Shown here: positions 14,395 through 23,603 of the stretch, in pieces
Layout: every line of letters begins with the position of its first letter
How positions within the stretch are numbered: position 1 is the first letter of the stretch
Source of the DNA: CBFDBT01 sp965603115
Lineage (GTDB): Bacteria > Pseudomonadota > Alphaproteobacteria > Sphingomonadales > Kordiimonadaceae
Length of the DNA stretch: 25,783 bases
Direction: 5' to 3'
Assembly (NCBI GenBank): GCA_965603115.1
Contig: CBFDBT010000016.1
Coordinates: 1 to 25,783, forward strand
Translations under genes and position numbers: made by a program
Notes under the pieces: model-generated
The model's input: the letters and a program-made list of their open reading frames with translations, nothing else
Told to the model about the DNA's origin: nothing
The model's database searches: none

Positions 14395-15312
14395 GTGGCA
14401 GAAGACGACCAAAGACCGATCATTAAAAAGATCAAAAAAGTACAAGCCGGCGGTGCTCACGGTGGCGCTTGGAAAGTTGCCTATGCCGACTTTACCACAG
14501 CTATGATGGCATTCTTCATGCTTCTATGGCTCTTGAATGTGGCTCCACCGGAAACATTGAGTGGCCTTGCTGCTTATTTTACTCCTACAGCTTCTACCAC
14601 GAGATCAAGAAGTGGCTCAGAAGGCCCGCTCGGAGCAGATGTCGATGATGTGGAAAATGTCACGATCATCGCTACTGCAGCTTCACCGGTTATAATTGAG
14701 GGCAAACCAAAAACAGGGGACCAAAAAGGCCAAAAGCTCGACCGAGACGAAGGGGACCCTGAAAACGATAGCGATAAAACAAAACAATCCATCGCTGAAG
14801 CGCGCGAAGATGCATCATTTGATGCGGCACAAGCCGACATCAAAGCCGCCATTCAAAAAACACCAGAACTCATTGAAATGGAAGACCAAATCCAATTCGA
14901 GCAAACTGAAGAAGGATTGGAAATTCAGATCGTTGACAAAGATCGTCGCACCATGTTCAACGGGCGCACGGCCCAACTCTATTCGTATGCCGAGCATCTG
15001 ATTGAAACTGTTGCAAAAACCGTTCGCACTCTTCCAAATCGCATAGAAATTTCGGGCCACACTCGGGCAGAACAATTCCCGCCGGAAGAAACGTATACTA
15101 ACTGGGAATTGAGTTCGGATCGCGCAAATTCTGCCAGAAGAATATTGCATCTCTCTGGAGTGCCTGATGATAAAATTGCTCAAGTGGTTGGTCGGTCTTC
15201 AAATGATCCTCTCCATATTGATCAACCAAGGCGCTTGGAAAACAGCCGCGTAACCATTTTATTAAAACGTGAAGCCTCCGTCGTTCCACCAGAAACCTTG
15301 AATGCTTTTTAA
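14395..15312 (+). CDS. motB: Flagellar motor stator protein MotB
   Basis: A 305-residue stator subunit that anchors the MotA/MotB proton channel to peptidoglycan. The single transmembrane helix (about residues 30-49, AYADFTTAMMAFFMLLWLLN) carries Asp32, the essential proton-binding residue. A charged, low-complexity linker (about 70-160) precedes an OmpA/MotB peptidoglycan-binding domain (about 170-292), with EISGHTRAE and NWELSSDRANSARRIL. The start is GTG 14395, with AAGG upstream, giving the normal N-terminal KVAYADF spacing. No motA or other flagellar gene lies in the window; separate motA and motB loci are known in Caulobacter. It follows an unrelated acylase gene. Confidence 0.96.
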   Translation: MAEDDQRPIIKKIKKVQAGGAHGGAWKVAYADFTTAMMAFFMLLWLLNVAPPETLSGLAAYFTPTASTTRSRSGSEGPLGADVDDVENVTIIATAASPVIIEGKPKTGDQKGQKLDRDEGDPENDSDKTKQSIAEAREDASFDAAQADIKAAIQKTPELIEMEDQIQFEQTEEGLEIQIVDKDRRTMFNGRTAQLYSYAEHLIETVAKTVRTLPNRIEISGHTRAEQFPPEETYTNWELSSDRANSARRILHLSGVPDDKIAQVVGRSSNDPLHIDQPRRLENSRVTILLKREASVVPPETLNAF

Positions 15313-15397
15313 CGCCTAACCTGATTAAACCTTTCCATCCCTAGTTTTCATTATATACTCACACCTCTACAGTCTTTAGACGCTATAAAGGGACAAA

Positions 15398-17236
15398 ATG
15401 ATGGAATTGTTTGGTGCCGAATTAACTATGTGGCTTACGTTTGGCGTCATTATTGCTGCTATTACTCTTTATACCATTGACCGAATTCCTCTGGAAATTT
15501 CCTCTATAGCAACCGTCGCCGCTCTGCTGCTGCTGTTTCAGATATTTCCTGTTACCAATGCACTGGGTGAAAATATTCTCACCCCTCGCGATTTACTTAA
15601 AGGCTTTTCTGATCCGGCTCTCATTACCATTCTTGCTTTACTCGTCGTTGGACAAGGCTTGGTGCAAACAGGCGCGCTCAACGTTCCTGCCCGCTTATTA
15701 GTTACCAAAGGAGAAAAAGTACCGAGCGCAGTATTTTTAATCACTTTTATAATAGTAATGCTAACCTCAGCAGTATTAAACAACACCCCTGTCGTCGTTA
15801 TTTTCATCCCAATTTTAGCGGTGCTGTGTGAAAAACTTGGCAAAAAGTCATCCCACATGATGATGCCTCTCTCCTTTGTGGCAATTCTCGGTGGCAACCT
15901 AACTCTCATCGGCTCCAGCACAAATTTACTGGTCGCGGGTAGCTATTTTGAGGCCACAGGTAAAGCAATTAACTTCTTCGACTTCACTGTACCCGGGCTA
16001 GTTCTTGCCACTGTTGGCTTGCTCTATATTGCCCTTATCATCCCACGCATTCTCCCAGACAGAGCTGGCATGGCAAAGAGGCTTTCTAAAGGTCGTGGTA
16101 AGCAATTTATCTTCCAAATCGAGATAAGCAATGACAGTGCACTAGCAGGGCACACAGCCGTTGCGGGCCTTTTTCCGGGTCTTAAAGACGTCACGATCCG
16201 CATGATCCAGCGCGGTAAAGAAAAAATGCTCCCACCCTATGATGACATAACCCTCAGCCAAGGCGATATTGTTCAGGTTGCAACTACTCGAAAAGTAATG
16301 ACTGAGCTTTTAGACGCAGACCCCTATCTTGCTACGAGTGTTGATATTTCCGACCCTGAACAAAAAAACAACATCAAAGGCAGTCAAATTATAGCTGAAG
16401 CTGTAGTAGCACCGGCCTCAAGGATGGATGGCAGAACTCTAGCACAAACAGGCTTTAGATCTGAAACAGCCTGTGCTGTACTTGGCGTTCAGCGCCGTAG
16501 TCGCATGATTAGGGCATCCCTTGGCAAACTTCGCCTAGAAGCAGGAGATGTCTTGCTAATTATGGGGTCGAGATCCAATGTAATTGAGCTTAGAAATAAT
16601 CCGGATGTAATCTTAATGGATTGGTCCGCAACTGAAATGCCGCAAACACAATTTGCTCTAAGAGCGCAGCTCATATTTGCCGCTTTAGTCGCCCTTGCAG
16701 CGACCGGCATATTACCTATTGTTGTCGCAGCTCTATTAGCTGCTGTCGCCATGGTCACTACGCGTTGCTTGAATGTGCGTCAAGCTGCCCGTGCATTTGA
16801 CCGACGCGTTTTTGCCATTGTCGGTGCGGCTCTAGCACTTGGTACCTCTTTATCAGCAACGGGGGGTGCTTTATGGATTGCAGAACATATGCTCTATTTG
16901 CTTTCAGGAGCGGAGAACTGGATAATATTGTCAGGATTTTTCTTGATGGTCGCCTTACTTACAAACATATTATCCAACAATGCCACCGCCGTTTTATTCA
17001 CACCTGTAGGCTTATCAATTGCAGCTCAAACAGGCGTTGATCCCTTCATATTTGTCATTGCCACAATCTTTGCAGCCAATTGCTCGTTTGCAACTCCGAT
17101 GAGTTATCAAACAAATTTACTTGTCATGGCACCCGGTCACTATAAGTTTATAGATTATGTGAAAGCGGGCACACCACTAATATTTATTTTGTGGCTAACT
17201 TTTACTTTTTTTGCAATGTGGTATTATAATATATAG
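15398..17236 (+). CDS. SLC13-family transporter with paired RCK_C (TrkA-C) domains
   Basis: A 612-residue inner-membrane protein of the divalent-anion/sodium symporter class. Two hydrophobic halves (about residues 10-220 and 420-612) flank a cytoplasmic insert with two TrkA-C-like domains (about 233-310 and 325-400). Each half has the expected motifs: LNNTP (127-131) with GSSTNLL (172-178), and LSNNATA (525-531) with SYQTNLLV (569-576). Known relatives carry sulfate, dicarboxylates or other anions; the substrate cannot be told here. Start is ATG 15398 (a second ATG follows directly), with AAAGGGA a few bases upstream. Gene bpt starts 24 bases after its stop. Confidence 0.9.
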   Translation: MMELFGAELTMWLTFGVIIAAITLYTIDRIPLEISSIATVAALLLLFQIFPVTNALGENILTPRDLLKGFSDPALITILALLVVGQGLVQTGALNVPARLLVTKGEKVPSAVFLITFIIVMLTSAVLNNTPVVVIFIPILAVLCEKLGKKSSHMMMPLSFVAILGGNLTLIGSSTNLLVAGSYFEATGKAINFFDFTVPGLVLATVGLLYIALIIPRILPDRAGMAKRLSKGRGKQFIFQIEISNDSALAGHTAVAGLFPGLKDVTIRMIQRGKEKMLPPYDDITLSQGDIVQVATTRKVMTELLDADPYLATSVDISDPEQKNNIKGSQIIAEAVVAPASRMDGRTLAQTGFRSETACAVLGVQRRSRMIRASLGKLRLEAGDVLLIMGSRSNVIELRNNPDVILMDWSATEMPQTQFALRAQLIFAALVALAATGILPIVVAALLAAVAMVTTRCLNVRQAARAFDRRVFAIVGAALALGTSLSATGGALWIAEHMLYLLSGAENWIILSGFFLMVALLTNILSNNATAVLFTPVGLSIAAQTGVDPFIFVIATIFAANCSFATPMSYQTNLLVMAPGHYKFIDYVKAGTPLIFILWLTFTFFAMWYYNI

Positions 17237-17260
17237 AAATATATTAAGGGCAGACTTTAT

Positions 17261-17992
17261 ATGACCCAGCAAGGGCTTCAGTTCCCACAATTTTATGTCA
17301 CCGCTGCAGGGGAATGTCCCTATTTGCCGGACCAAGAAGAGAGGAAAGTTTTCACTGAGCTCACCGGCTTTGATGCAAATTCTCTTAATGAGGCCCTAAG
17401 CCGTGTGGGATTTAGACGCAGCCAAGGCGTTGCTTACCGCCCTGCTTGTGACAATTGCTCAGCTTGTATTTCTGTGCGCGTGATAGCAGAGGAATTCAAA
17501 CCCAGCAAATCAAGAAGAAAAGTTCTGAAACGCAATCAAGATCTACAGTCTTCCAATCACCCTCCTATCGTCACCCAAGAGCAATATACCTTGCTGCGCA
17601 GCTATCTTGGTTCACGCCACAGCGATGGCTCAATGGTTGATATGTCATTTCAAGAGTATCAAGAGATGGTAGAATCCAGTTCAGTTGAAACCTATCTTAT
17701 AGAATATCGCCGCATGATTGATAATAAGCTTTATGCTGTCGCTCTGACAGATCGCATGTCAGACGGCCTTTCTATGGTATATAGCTTTTTTGACCCCGAA
17801 GAAGAAAGCCGAGGCTTGGGCAACTTTCTTATTCTCAACCATATTCAATATTGTCAGGAGAATAACCTTCCCTATCTTTACCTTGGCTATTGGGTGGAGA
17901 AAAGCCAAAAAATGGCCTATAAATCACGGTTTGGTCCAATGGAGATGCTCGGGCCAGAAGGTTGGTCCACCTTTGAACAATCCACAGTCTAA
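17261..17992 (+). CDS. bpt: Aspartate/glutamate leucyltransferase Bpt
   Basis: A 243-residue aminoacyl-tRNA-protein transferase that adds an amino acid from charged tRNA to proteins with acidic N-terminal residues, marking them for ClpS/ClpAP degradation (bacterial N-degron pathway). It has N-terminal FYVTAAGECPYLPDQEERKVF, the cysteine cluster CDNCSACISVRV, and the C-terminal acyltransferase core ending YLGYWVEKSQKMAYKSRFGPMEML. Length is normal for the Bpt group. Older annotations call alphaproteobacterial members arginyltransferases; residue features do not settle whether Leu or Arg is transferred. Ribosome-site evidence is weak (AAGGGCAG is somewhat far), so the start rests on the conserved N-terminus. 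Confidence 0.92.
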   Translation: MTQQGLQFPQFYVTAAGECPYLPDQEERKVFTELTGFDANSLNEALSRVGFRRSQGVAYRPACDNCSACISVRVIAEEFKPSKSRRKVLKRNQDLQSSNHPPIVTQEQYTLLRSYLGSRHSDGSMVDMSFQEYQEMVESSSVETYLIEYRRMIDNKLYAVALTDRMSDGLSMVYSFFDPEEESRGLGNFLILNHIQYCQENNLPYLYLGYWVEKSQKMAYKSRFGPMEMLGPEGWSTFEQSTV

Positions 17993-18079
17993 TATTATTT
18001 ATCCTGCAGTGCTTGCACACGGGTCATCTTAATTGTACCTTCCCCTCAATGATTTTACGAATAGAAGGGGTGACTTACA

Positions 18080-19249
18080 GTGCCAGATAAAAAGACAGAT
18101 AAACATGATACCGCGACTTCAGTATTGAACCGCAGGAACCTTCTAAAAGGCGCGGGTATTGTTGGCGCCGCTTCCCTCATTTCCGCGTGTGGTGGCGATA
18201 CAGAGTGCGATACTAACCTTGCCGGTGCCCCTGCAATATTATCAAAAAAACGTACCCTTAAAATGGTTACAGCTTGGCCGAAAAACTTTCCGGGCCTTGG
18301 CACTACCGCGCAAGATGTCTCCAAGCGGATTGAGGCCCTTTCAGACGGACAGATCAAAACCAAAGTCTATGCTGGAGGTGAATTGGTCGGCCCCTTAGGC
18401 GCTTTTGATGCGGTTAGCGAAGGCAAAGCCGATATGTATCATGCTGCAGAATATTATTGGCAGGGCAAATCCAAAGCCTTCAACTTTTTTGGCGCCGTCC
18501 CTTTTGGTATGACCGCAGCTGAAATGAATGCATGGTTACGTTTTGATGGCGGACAAGAGCTTTGGGACAAGTTATCAGCAGGCTTTAACATAAAACCTTT
18601 CGCTTGCGGCAACTCGGGACCTCAAATGGGCGGCTGGTATAATCGTGACATCAATACACTCGATGACTTTAAAGGCCTGCGCATTCGCATGCCCGGCCTT
18701 GGCGGAGACGTTATGGCTAAACTTGGCGCTACACCGGTTACCAAGCCCGGCAGCGAATTATATCAAGCCCTGAGCCAAGGTAACATTGACGCAACCGAAT
18801 GGATCGGCCCGTGGAATGACCTTGCTTTTGGTTTTCACAATATCGTTAAAAATTATTATTCTCCCGGCATTCATGAACCGGGCCCGACCCTTGGCATGGG
18901 CGTTAATCTGGATCTATGGAATGATTTTTCTCCTTGGGAAAAAGAGGTATTTCAAACTGCTACCGCTGCCCAAAATGACCTTACATATACAGAATTTAAC
19001 GCACGCAATGCACGCGCACTAGAAACATTAGTTAATGAACATGGTGTTAAGCTCAAAACATTCTCCGATGAGATACTTGCCCGCATGGCAGAGTTATCAA
19101 TAGAAGTTATGCAAGAAGCAGCCAGCAGCGATGCCATCACAAAAGAAGTTTATGAAAGCTTTAAAGCGTCCCGCGCTAGCAGTATGCGGTGGACAGCTAT
19201 CGGTGAAAGCGCCTTTACGTCGGCACGCGCCAAGATGAAAGACCTATAG
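18080..19249 (+). CDS. dctP: TRAP transporter solute-binding protein, DctP/TakP-like
   Basis: A 389-residue extracytoplasmic binding protein of a TRAP importer. The N-terminus carries a twin-arginine motif NRRNLLKG followed by hydrophobic AGIVGAASLISAC, where ISAC also fits a lipobox, so it may be a Tat-exported lipoprotein. The mature part has VTAWPKNFPG, GGELVGPLGAFDAVSEGKADM, then MGGWYNRDINTLDDFKGLRIRMPG and GNIDATEWIGPWNDLAFGF, which place it in the COG4663 group that includes TakP, a 2-oxo-acid binder. Start is GTG 18080 with AAGGGG ten bases upstream. It heads a tight cluster with dctQ (5-base gap) and dctM. Confidence 0.93.
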   Translation: MPDKKTDKHDTATSVLNRRNLLKGAGIVGAASLISACGGDTECDTNLAGAPAILSKKRTLKMVTAWPKNFPGLGTTAQDVSKRIEALSDGQIKTKVYAGGELVGPLGAFDAVSEGKADMYHAAEYYWQGKSKAFNFFGAVPFGMTAAEMNAWLRFDGGQELWDKLSAGFNIKPFACGNSGPQMGGWYNRDINTLDDFKGLRIRMPGLGGDVMAKLGATPVTKPGSELYQALSQGNIDATEWIGPWNDLAFGFHNIVKNYYSPGIHEPGPTLGMGVNLDLWNDFSPWEKEVFQTATAAQNDLTYTEFNARNARALETLVNEHGVKLKTFSDEILARMAELSIEVMQEAASSDAITKEVYESFKASRASSMRWTAIGESAFTSARAKMKDL

Positions 19250-19254
19250 TCACT

Positions 19255-19764
19255 ATGCTAGAACTAGCCAATCAACTCGACAAACTCAATGAGCGGTTTG
19301 GACGTTTCCTCGCCTTTACGCCGCTCATCCTCATGTTGGTACAATTTTCTATTGTCTTGTTGGTTTATATTTTTGGGCTTGGCTCCATCATGATGCAGGA
19401 AAGTCTGCAATATATTAATGCACTAATGTTTTTAGGTGGAGCTGGCTATACAGCTCTTCACAATGACCATGTGAGAGTTGATATTTTCTATAGCAAGATG
19501 AAGTCTAGAAGCCGTGATGCTATTGACCTTTTTGGTACAATTTTCTTTTTGTGGCCGATGCTCATCCTCTTATGGGTTTTAGCAATTCCTTATGTATCTG
19601 AAAGCTGGCGCATTTTAGAAGGTAGTGTAGAAACCAGTGGATTGCCCTTTGTCTATCTCCTCAAAAGCACCATCTTATTATTCTGTACCTCCCTTAGTAT
19701 GTTCGCCGCAGCCCAGTGCATTCGCCTTAGCTTAAAGTTATTGTCCGCAAGGGAGCAGGCATAA
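19255..19764 (+). CDS. dctQ: TRAP transporter small permease DctQ
   Basis: A 169-residue inner-membrane protein with four hydrophobic segments, the normal plan for DctQ, which joins DctM to form the TRAP membrane unit. The family motif is ESLQYINALMFLGGAGYTAL followed by HNDHVRVDIFY. It lies 5 bases after dctP and overlaps dctM by one base (TAATG), so the three are coupled. No strong Shine-Dalgarno is visible before ATG 19255, suggesting reliance on ribosomes coming from dctP. Confidence 0.92.
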   Translation: MLELANQLDKLNERFGRFLAFTPLILMLVQFSIVLLVYIFGLGSIMMQESLQYINALMFLGGAGYTALHNDHVRVDIFYSKMKSRSRDAIDLFGTIFFLWPMLILLWVLAIPYVSESWRILEGSVETSGLPFVYLLKSTILLFCTSLSMFAAAQCIRLSLKLLSAREQA

Positions 19765-21347
19765 TGGATGTGGGAATGCTCTTTACACTTTTGATGTTTG
19801 CCTCGCTGTTTGGCCTTTTAATGCTGGGCTTTCCTGTTGCTTTCACTTTGGCTGGCACTGGTGTCATCTTTGGTGTGATAGGTATGCTCACTGGAACATT
19901 AGACGCTACATTCCTAGAGTTTTTCCCAAACCGTATTTTTGATAATATCATTCGAAATGAGCTTTTATTTGCAGTGCCGCTATTTGTCATGATGGGCATA
20001 ACGCTTGAAAAATCAAAGGTAGCGGAAGACCTACTAGAAAGCATGGGACAACTCTTTGGCAGCATGCGTGGCGGGCTCGGCATTAGCGTTACCCTTGTTG
20101 GCGCCCTGCTTGCGGCCTCAACCGGCATTGTGGGTGCTACTGTGGTCACTATGGGGCTTCTTTCGCTGCCAACTATGCTGCGTCGTGGTTATGATCCTGC
20201 GCTAGCTACAGGCATTATCTCAGCGTCAGGAACTTTAGGTCAAATCATTCCACCCTCTATTGTGCTTATTTTGCTCGCTGATGTTATGTCATCCGCCTGG
20301 CAGCAAGCGCAACTATCCAAAGGTGTTTTTTCACCCATTCCGATGAGCGCAGGCGAGCTTTTTGCCGGTGCGCTCATACCGGGCCTCATTCTTGTCGGGC
20401 TTTACATCAGTTATCAGATAATTGTTGCAATTTTTCAGCCTGAACGCTGTCCTGCGATTGAAAAATCAGCCGATCAACATATCGATCATAATTTCTATAA
20501 AAAACTTCTTATGGCGCTTGTCCCACCACTCGCCCTGATCATTTCCGTGCTCGGATCAATACTTTCAGGCATTGCGACACCGACAGAGGCTGCCTCCGTT
20601 GGCGCAATTGGTGCCCTTCTCCTTGGCGCTATCAGGATGGATAGTAAGAATGCAAAATATTATCTCCTCACCATCGCGGCTTTACTACTTTTGCTATTCA
20701 TTGCCAGCGCAGCGGATTTACGCATGGATCTGAGCGAAGTTCAATTTTCAGATAAAATCGCTTATGGTTTTGCTGTCGTGCTCACACTAATATTCACAGC
20801 AGGACTACTGGTAGCCTTGATTATAAAATGGCGGAGCGGTGTATTAGAAGAAATACTGACCAGTACGGTGCGTATGTCGACAATGATTTATGCTATCTTA
20901 ATTGGAGCATCGCTCTTTTCTCTCGTCTTTCGAGGCTACGGCGGCGACGAAGCGATAGAACATTTATTAACCAATCTTCCTGGCGGTCAAGTGGGTGCCT
21001 TAATCGCTGTTATGTTAGTGATGTTTATTCTTGGATTTTTCCTAGACTTTATCGAGATCACCTTTGTTGTGGTGCCAATCGTCGCGCCAGCACTGCTCGC
21101 TATGGACGGCACACTTGGCCCCATCTGGCTTGGTGTGATGATGGCGATGAACCTGCAAACCAGCTTCCTCACCCCGCCTTTTGGCTTTGCGCTCTTTTAT
21201 TTGCGTGGTGTCGCACCTGATAGCGTGAAAACCAGCGCAATGTACAAAGGTGTCTTACCTTTCATTCTTATTCAAATCATCGGATTGTTGTTGCTTGTCA
21301 TGATCCCAGAGCTTACAACATGGCTACCCTCTAAACTCTTTGGTTAG
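19764..21347 (+). CDS. dctM: TRAP transporter large permease DctM
   Basis: A 527-residue polytopic protein, the sodium- or proton-coupled translocating subunit of the TRAP importer. It has many hydrophobic segments, with GFPVAFTLAG, FAVPLFVMMGITLEKSKVA, AASTGIVGATVVTMGLLSLPTML, SASGTLGQIIPPSIVLIL and a C-terminal LNLQTSFL-like stretch (MNLQTSFLTPPFGFALF). It is longer than the common 430-residue DctM, as in the COG4664 group that accompanies COG4663 binding proteins; the extra length is a segment with additional helices around residues 290-350. AAGGGAG precedes ATG 19764. Confidence 0.94.
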   Translation: MDVGMLFTLLMFASLFGLLMLGFPVAFTLAGTGVIFGVIGMLTGTLDATFLEFFPNRIFDNIIRNELLFAVPLFVMMGITLEKSKVAEDLLESMGQLFGSMRGGLGISVTLVGALLAASTGIVGATVVTMGLLSLPTMLRRGYDPALATGIISASGTLGQIIPPSIVLILLADVMSSAWQQAQLSKGVFSPIPMSAGELFAGALIPGLILVGLYISYQIIVAIFQPERCPAIEKSADQHIDHNFYKKLLMALVPPLALIISVLGSILSGIATPTEAASVGAIGALLLGAIRMDSKNAKYYLLTIAALLLLLFIASAADLRMDLSEVQFSDKIAYGFAVVLTLIFTAGLLVALIIKWRSGVLEEILTSTVRMSTMIYAILIGASLFSLVFRGYGGDEAIEHLLTNLPGGQVGALIAVMLVMFILGFFLDFIEITFVVVPIVAPALLAMDGTLGPIWLGVMMAMNLQTSFLTPPFGFALFYLRGVAPDSVKTSAMYKGVLPFILIQIIGLLLLVMIPELTTWLPSKLFG

Positions 21348-21360
21348 AAAGACTTACCCC

Positions 21361-22581
21361 ATGGCAAAAAAGAACCCCGCTGCCATTTTCCTGATTATCG
21401 TTGCTGTGCTCGCTGTCGTTGTTGGACTCAGCAAAGTTATGCTAAATGTTTTTGATACAAAAGCTATGCAACTGGCTTTTATACCAAATCATCCAATCGC
21501 TGAAGAAGTTATGCCACCCGCGCCGGATTACACCAAAGATGATGCTTGGGCGGCACTGCCTGTTATCAATGAAGTAGACCGTGCACTTGCAGCCATGATG
21601 AATGACAATCAGACCGATACAATGGCGGAAATAACTGAAGAATTTGGAGAAATGATTGGGGAACCTCAAACTATTATTGATGGCCGTGATAAATCCAATG
21701 CATTTCAGTCGATGGATGTTTTCTTCATTCACCCCACCACCCATATGAAACCATCGCAGTGGAATGCAGCCTATGACGATGCCAGTGCACAACCCATGAT
21801 AAAGTCTATTGCGCTGAAAAATATGGCAACCGCATTTTCTGACAAATTCTATGCCCCACGCTACCGTCAAGCAACCACAGGGGCTTTTTATGATGAAAGC
21901 GGCCAAGGCAAAATTGCGCAGCAGCGCGCTTACCAAGATATTCTCGCTGCTTACGATAATTTCATGGTCCGCCGCAATAAAGCTCAACCCTTTATGCTTG
22001 TGGGTCACAGCCAAGGTGCCTTACACTTGCTCAATCTCTTAAAAGGCCGCGTAGCCAGTAGCCCTGAGCGTTCGTTTCTTGTTGCGGCCTACGTGATCGG
22101 CTGGCCTGTCTCGATTGAAGAAGACCTTGAAGCCATTGGTATGAAGGCATGCCGAAATCCTGAAGATTTGGGCTGTGTGATCTCTTGGATGTCTTTTGCT
22201 GGCGGGGCAGACACCACCGACATTAAAACATGGTATGATACTTCGCTCGGACTGAGCGGAAAACCACGTGCAGGGTCAACCATGCTCTGTACCAACCCCC
22301 TTAACTGGACCATAGACAGTGTTGTTACAGAGGCTGAATTGAACCTAGGGTCAGTAGTATTAACAACCGGCGACGCGCCCCTTCCAGCGCCGATTTCAAA
22401 CCTTACAGGTGCTGCTTGCAAAGACGGGGCTTTATTCGTATCCCCCAATCTTGGTTCAGACTGGCATGTAATGGATTTAGGCGGTGGTAACTTGCACTTT
22501 TATGACATCAATCTCTTTTGGACGAATATCGAAGTGAATAGCCTCACACGTGAAATAAATTGGCGGGTAGTAAACCAATGA
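21361..22581 (+). CDS. DUF3089 family alpha/beta hydrolase-like membrane-anchored protein
   Basis: A 406-residue protein with one N-terminal membrane segment (about residues 8-28), so the body is probably periplasmic. DUF3089 marks are DVFFIHPTTHM, FYAPRYRQATTG, the nucleophile elbow LVGHSQGALHL (Ser217) and the C-terminal LHFYDINLFWTNI with its likely catalytic His. The reaction is not known. The frame opens at TTG 21340 inside dctM, but ATG 21361, 13 bases after the dctM stop, gives the normal N-terminus. The ATG of ruvX overlaps its TGA by four bases. It sits between the TRAP genes and ruvX, which does not clarify its job; an esterase acting on a transported compound is only a guess. Confidence 0.87.
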   Translation: MAKKNPAAIFLIIVAVLAVVVGLSKVMLNVFDTKAMQLAFIPNHPIAEEVMPPAPDYTKDDAWAALPVINEVDRALAAMMNDNQTDTMAEITEEFGEMIGEPQTIIDGRDKSNAFQSMDVFFIHPTTHMKPSQWNAAYDDASAQPMIKSIALKNMATAFSDKFYAPRYRQATTGAFYDESGQGKIAQQRAYQDILAAYDNFMVRRNKAQPFMLVGHSQGALHLLNLLKGRVASSPERSFLVAAYVIGWPVSIEEDLEAIGMKACRNPEDLGCVISWMSFAGGADTTDIKTWYDTSLGLSGKPRAGSTMLCTNPLNWTIDSVVTEAELNLGSVVLTTGDAPLPAPISNLTGAACKDGALFVSPNLGSDWHVMDLGGGNLHFYDINLFWTNIEVNSLTREINWRVVNQ

Positions 22582-23039
22582 GCACCGTTGACGACATACA
22601 CGCCCTTAAAAGCCAGCTTAAAAAGCGGCAACGTTTGCTCGGTATTGACCCGGGCACAAAAACCATTGGCCTGGCACTTAGCGACACTACTCTGATGATC
22701 GCCACACCGATGGAGACGATAAAGCGCAAGAAATTCACCAAAGATATCATACGCCTAAAAGAGATTGTTTCAGAGCAAGATGTTGGCGGTTTTGTGATTG
22801 GTCTACCTATCAACATGGATGGATCCGAAGGCCCGCGTTGCCAAAGTGTAAGGCAATTTGCGAGCAACCTTGCTCAGCACTTTGATATTCCCATGGCTTT
22901 TTGGGACGAAAGACTATCTACTGCCGGCGTTGAGCGCACCCTACTGGAAGCCGATGTCTCACGCGCTAAACGCTCAGAAGTAATCGACAAAATGGCGGCG
23001 TCATATATTTTACAAGGAGCTCTCGATGCAATTAGATGA
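22578..23039 (+). CDS. ruvX: Holliday junction resolvase-like RuvX (YqgF)
   Basis: A 153-residue RNase-H-fold nuclease, an essential factor in many bacteria with roles in 16S rRNA 5' maturation and proposed Holliday junction resolution. The acidic residues of the family are all there: Asp24 in LGIDPGTKTIGLA, Glu111 in WDERLST, and Asp137 in VIDKMAASYIL; VIGLPINMDGSEG is the conserved middle segment. Start is ATG 22578, overlapping the TGA of the previous gene (ATGA), so it is probably coupled. The frame opens upstream at 22560, but that start would overlap more and has no ribosome site. The acetyltransferase start lies inside its last 14 bases. Confidence 0.95.
   Translation: MSTVDDIHALKSQLKKRQRLLGIDPGTKTIGLALSDTTLMIATPMETIKRKKFTKDIIRLKEIVSEQDVGGFVIGLPINMDGSEGPRCQSVRQFASNLAQHFDIPMAFWDERLSTAGVERTLLEADVSRAKRSEVIDKMAASYILQGALDAIR
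23014..23019 (+). promoter_or_regulatory. Shine-Dalgarno inside the end of ruvX
   Basis: AAGGAG six bases before ATG 23026. It supports an acetyltransferase start that overlaps ruvX by 14 bases and shows that this gene can be initiated by ribosomes finishing ruvX. Confidence 0.75.
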
Positions 23040-23556
23040 TGAATTAGAAGCAATGCCAGATGATGTCATTGAATCAGTGGACCAATTGCTGCTGGACGCT
23101 TTTGAACAAGACTTTGAAGCAAAGCTCGTAAAAAAACTACGTGCTCAAGGTTTGATGGATGCCGAACATATTTTGCCGGTTAGTGAAGAGGATGATGAAA
23201 TTCTCGCCTATATCGGTTACACACGAGTGCATATTGATGGGTGCGATGAATTAGATATTCTCGGGCTTGCACCTATGGCGGTAGCCCCGAACGCGCAAGG
23301 AAGTGGTGTCGGGCTCGATTTTCTGATTTACAGCATAAGTGCCATGGCCGAAGAAGGCGTCGATGCCATTGTTTTGCTTGGACACAAAGAGTTCTATAGC
23401 AAAGCAGGCTTTCGTCCCGCAACAGAGTTTAACCTCAAGTTTAGTGACGACCCTGCCTATGAAGATGCCTTTATGTCCATCGAATTAACCGAGGGTTCTC
23501 TTTCAAATTGCTCGGGTATTGTCACCTATGCACCTGATTTTTATGAAAATAATTGA
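23026..23556 (+). CDS. GNAT family N-acetyltransferase (YhbS/COG3153-like)
   Basis: A 176-residue cytoplasmic GNAT protein. The N-terminus is acidic and helical (VIESVDQLLLDAFEQDFEAKLVK broken by DDE-rich stretches), the central beta strands include ILAYIGYTRVHI and LGLAPMAVAPNAQGSGVG, with the acetyl-CoA loop AQGSGVG, and the late strand IVLLGHKEFYSKAGFRPA is the classical motif B region. The arrangement fits the COG3153 predicted acetyltransferases; the acceptor is unknown. It is embedded in the ruvX-pyrB run: overlap of 14 bases with ruvX and a 47-base gap to pyrB. Confidence 0.9.
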   Translation: MQLDDELEAMPDDVIESVDQLLLDAFEQDFEAKLVKKLRAQGLMDAEHILPVSEEDDEILAYIGYTRVHIDGCDELDILGLAPMAVAPNAQGSGVGLDFLIYSISAMAEEGVDAIVLLGHKEFYSKAGFRPATEFNLKFSDDPAYEDAFMSIELTEGSLSNCSGIVTYAPDFYENN

Positions 23557-23603
23557 ATGACAGGCTTGCGCAATCTTTCGAAACTGATATAAGGCCAATC
23601 TTG

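Noticed and set aside
23557..23592. Eleven-residue ORF just before pyrB, a possible leader peptide
   Set aside because: It has no regulatory codon run, no terminator/antiterminator pair after it, and pyrB has its own ribosome site. It looks accidental.
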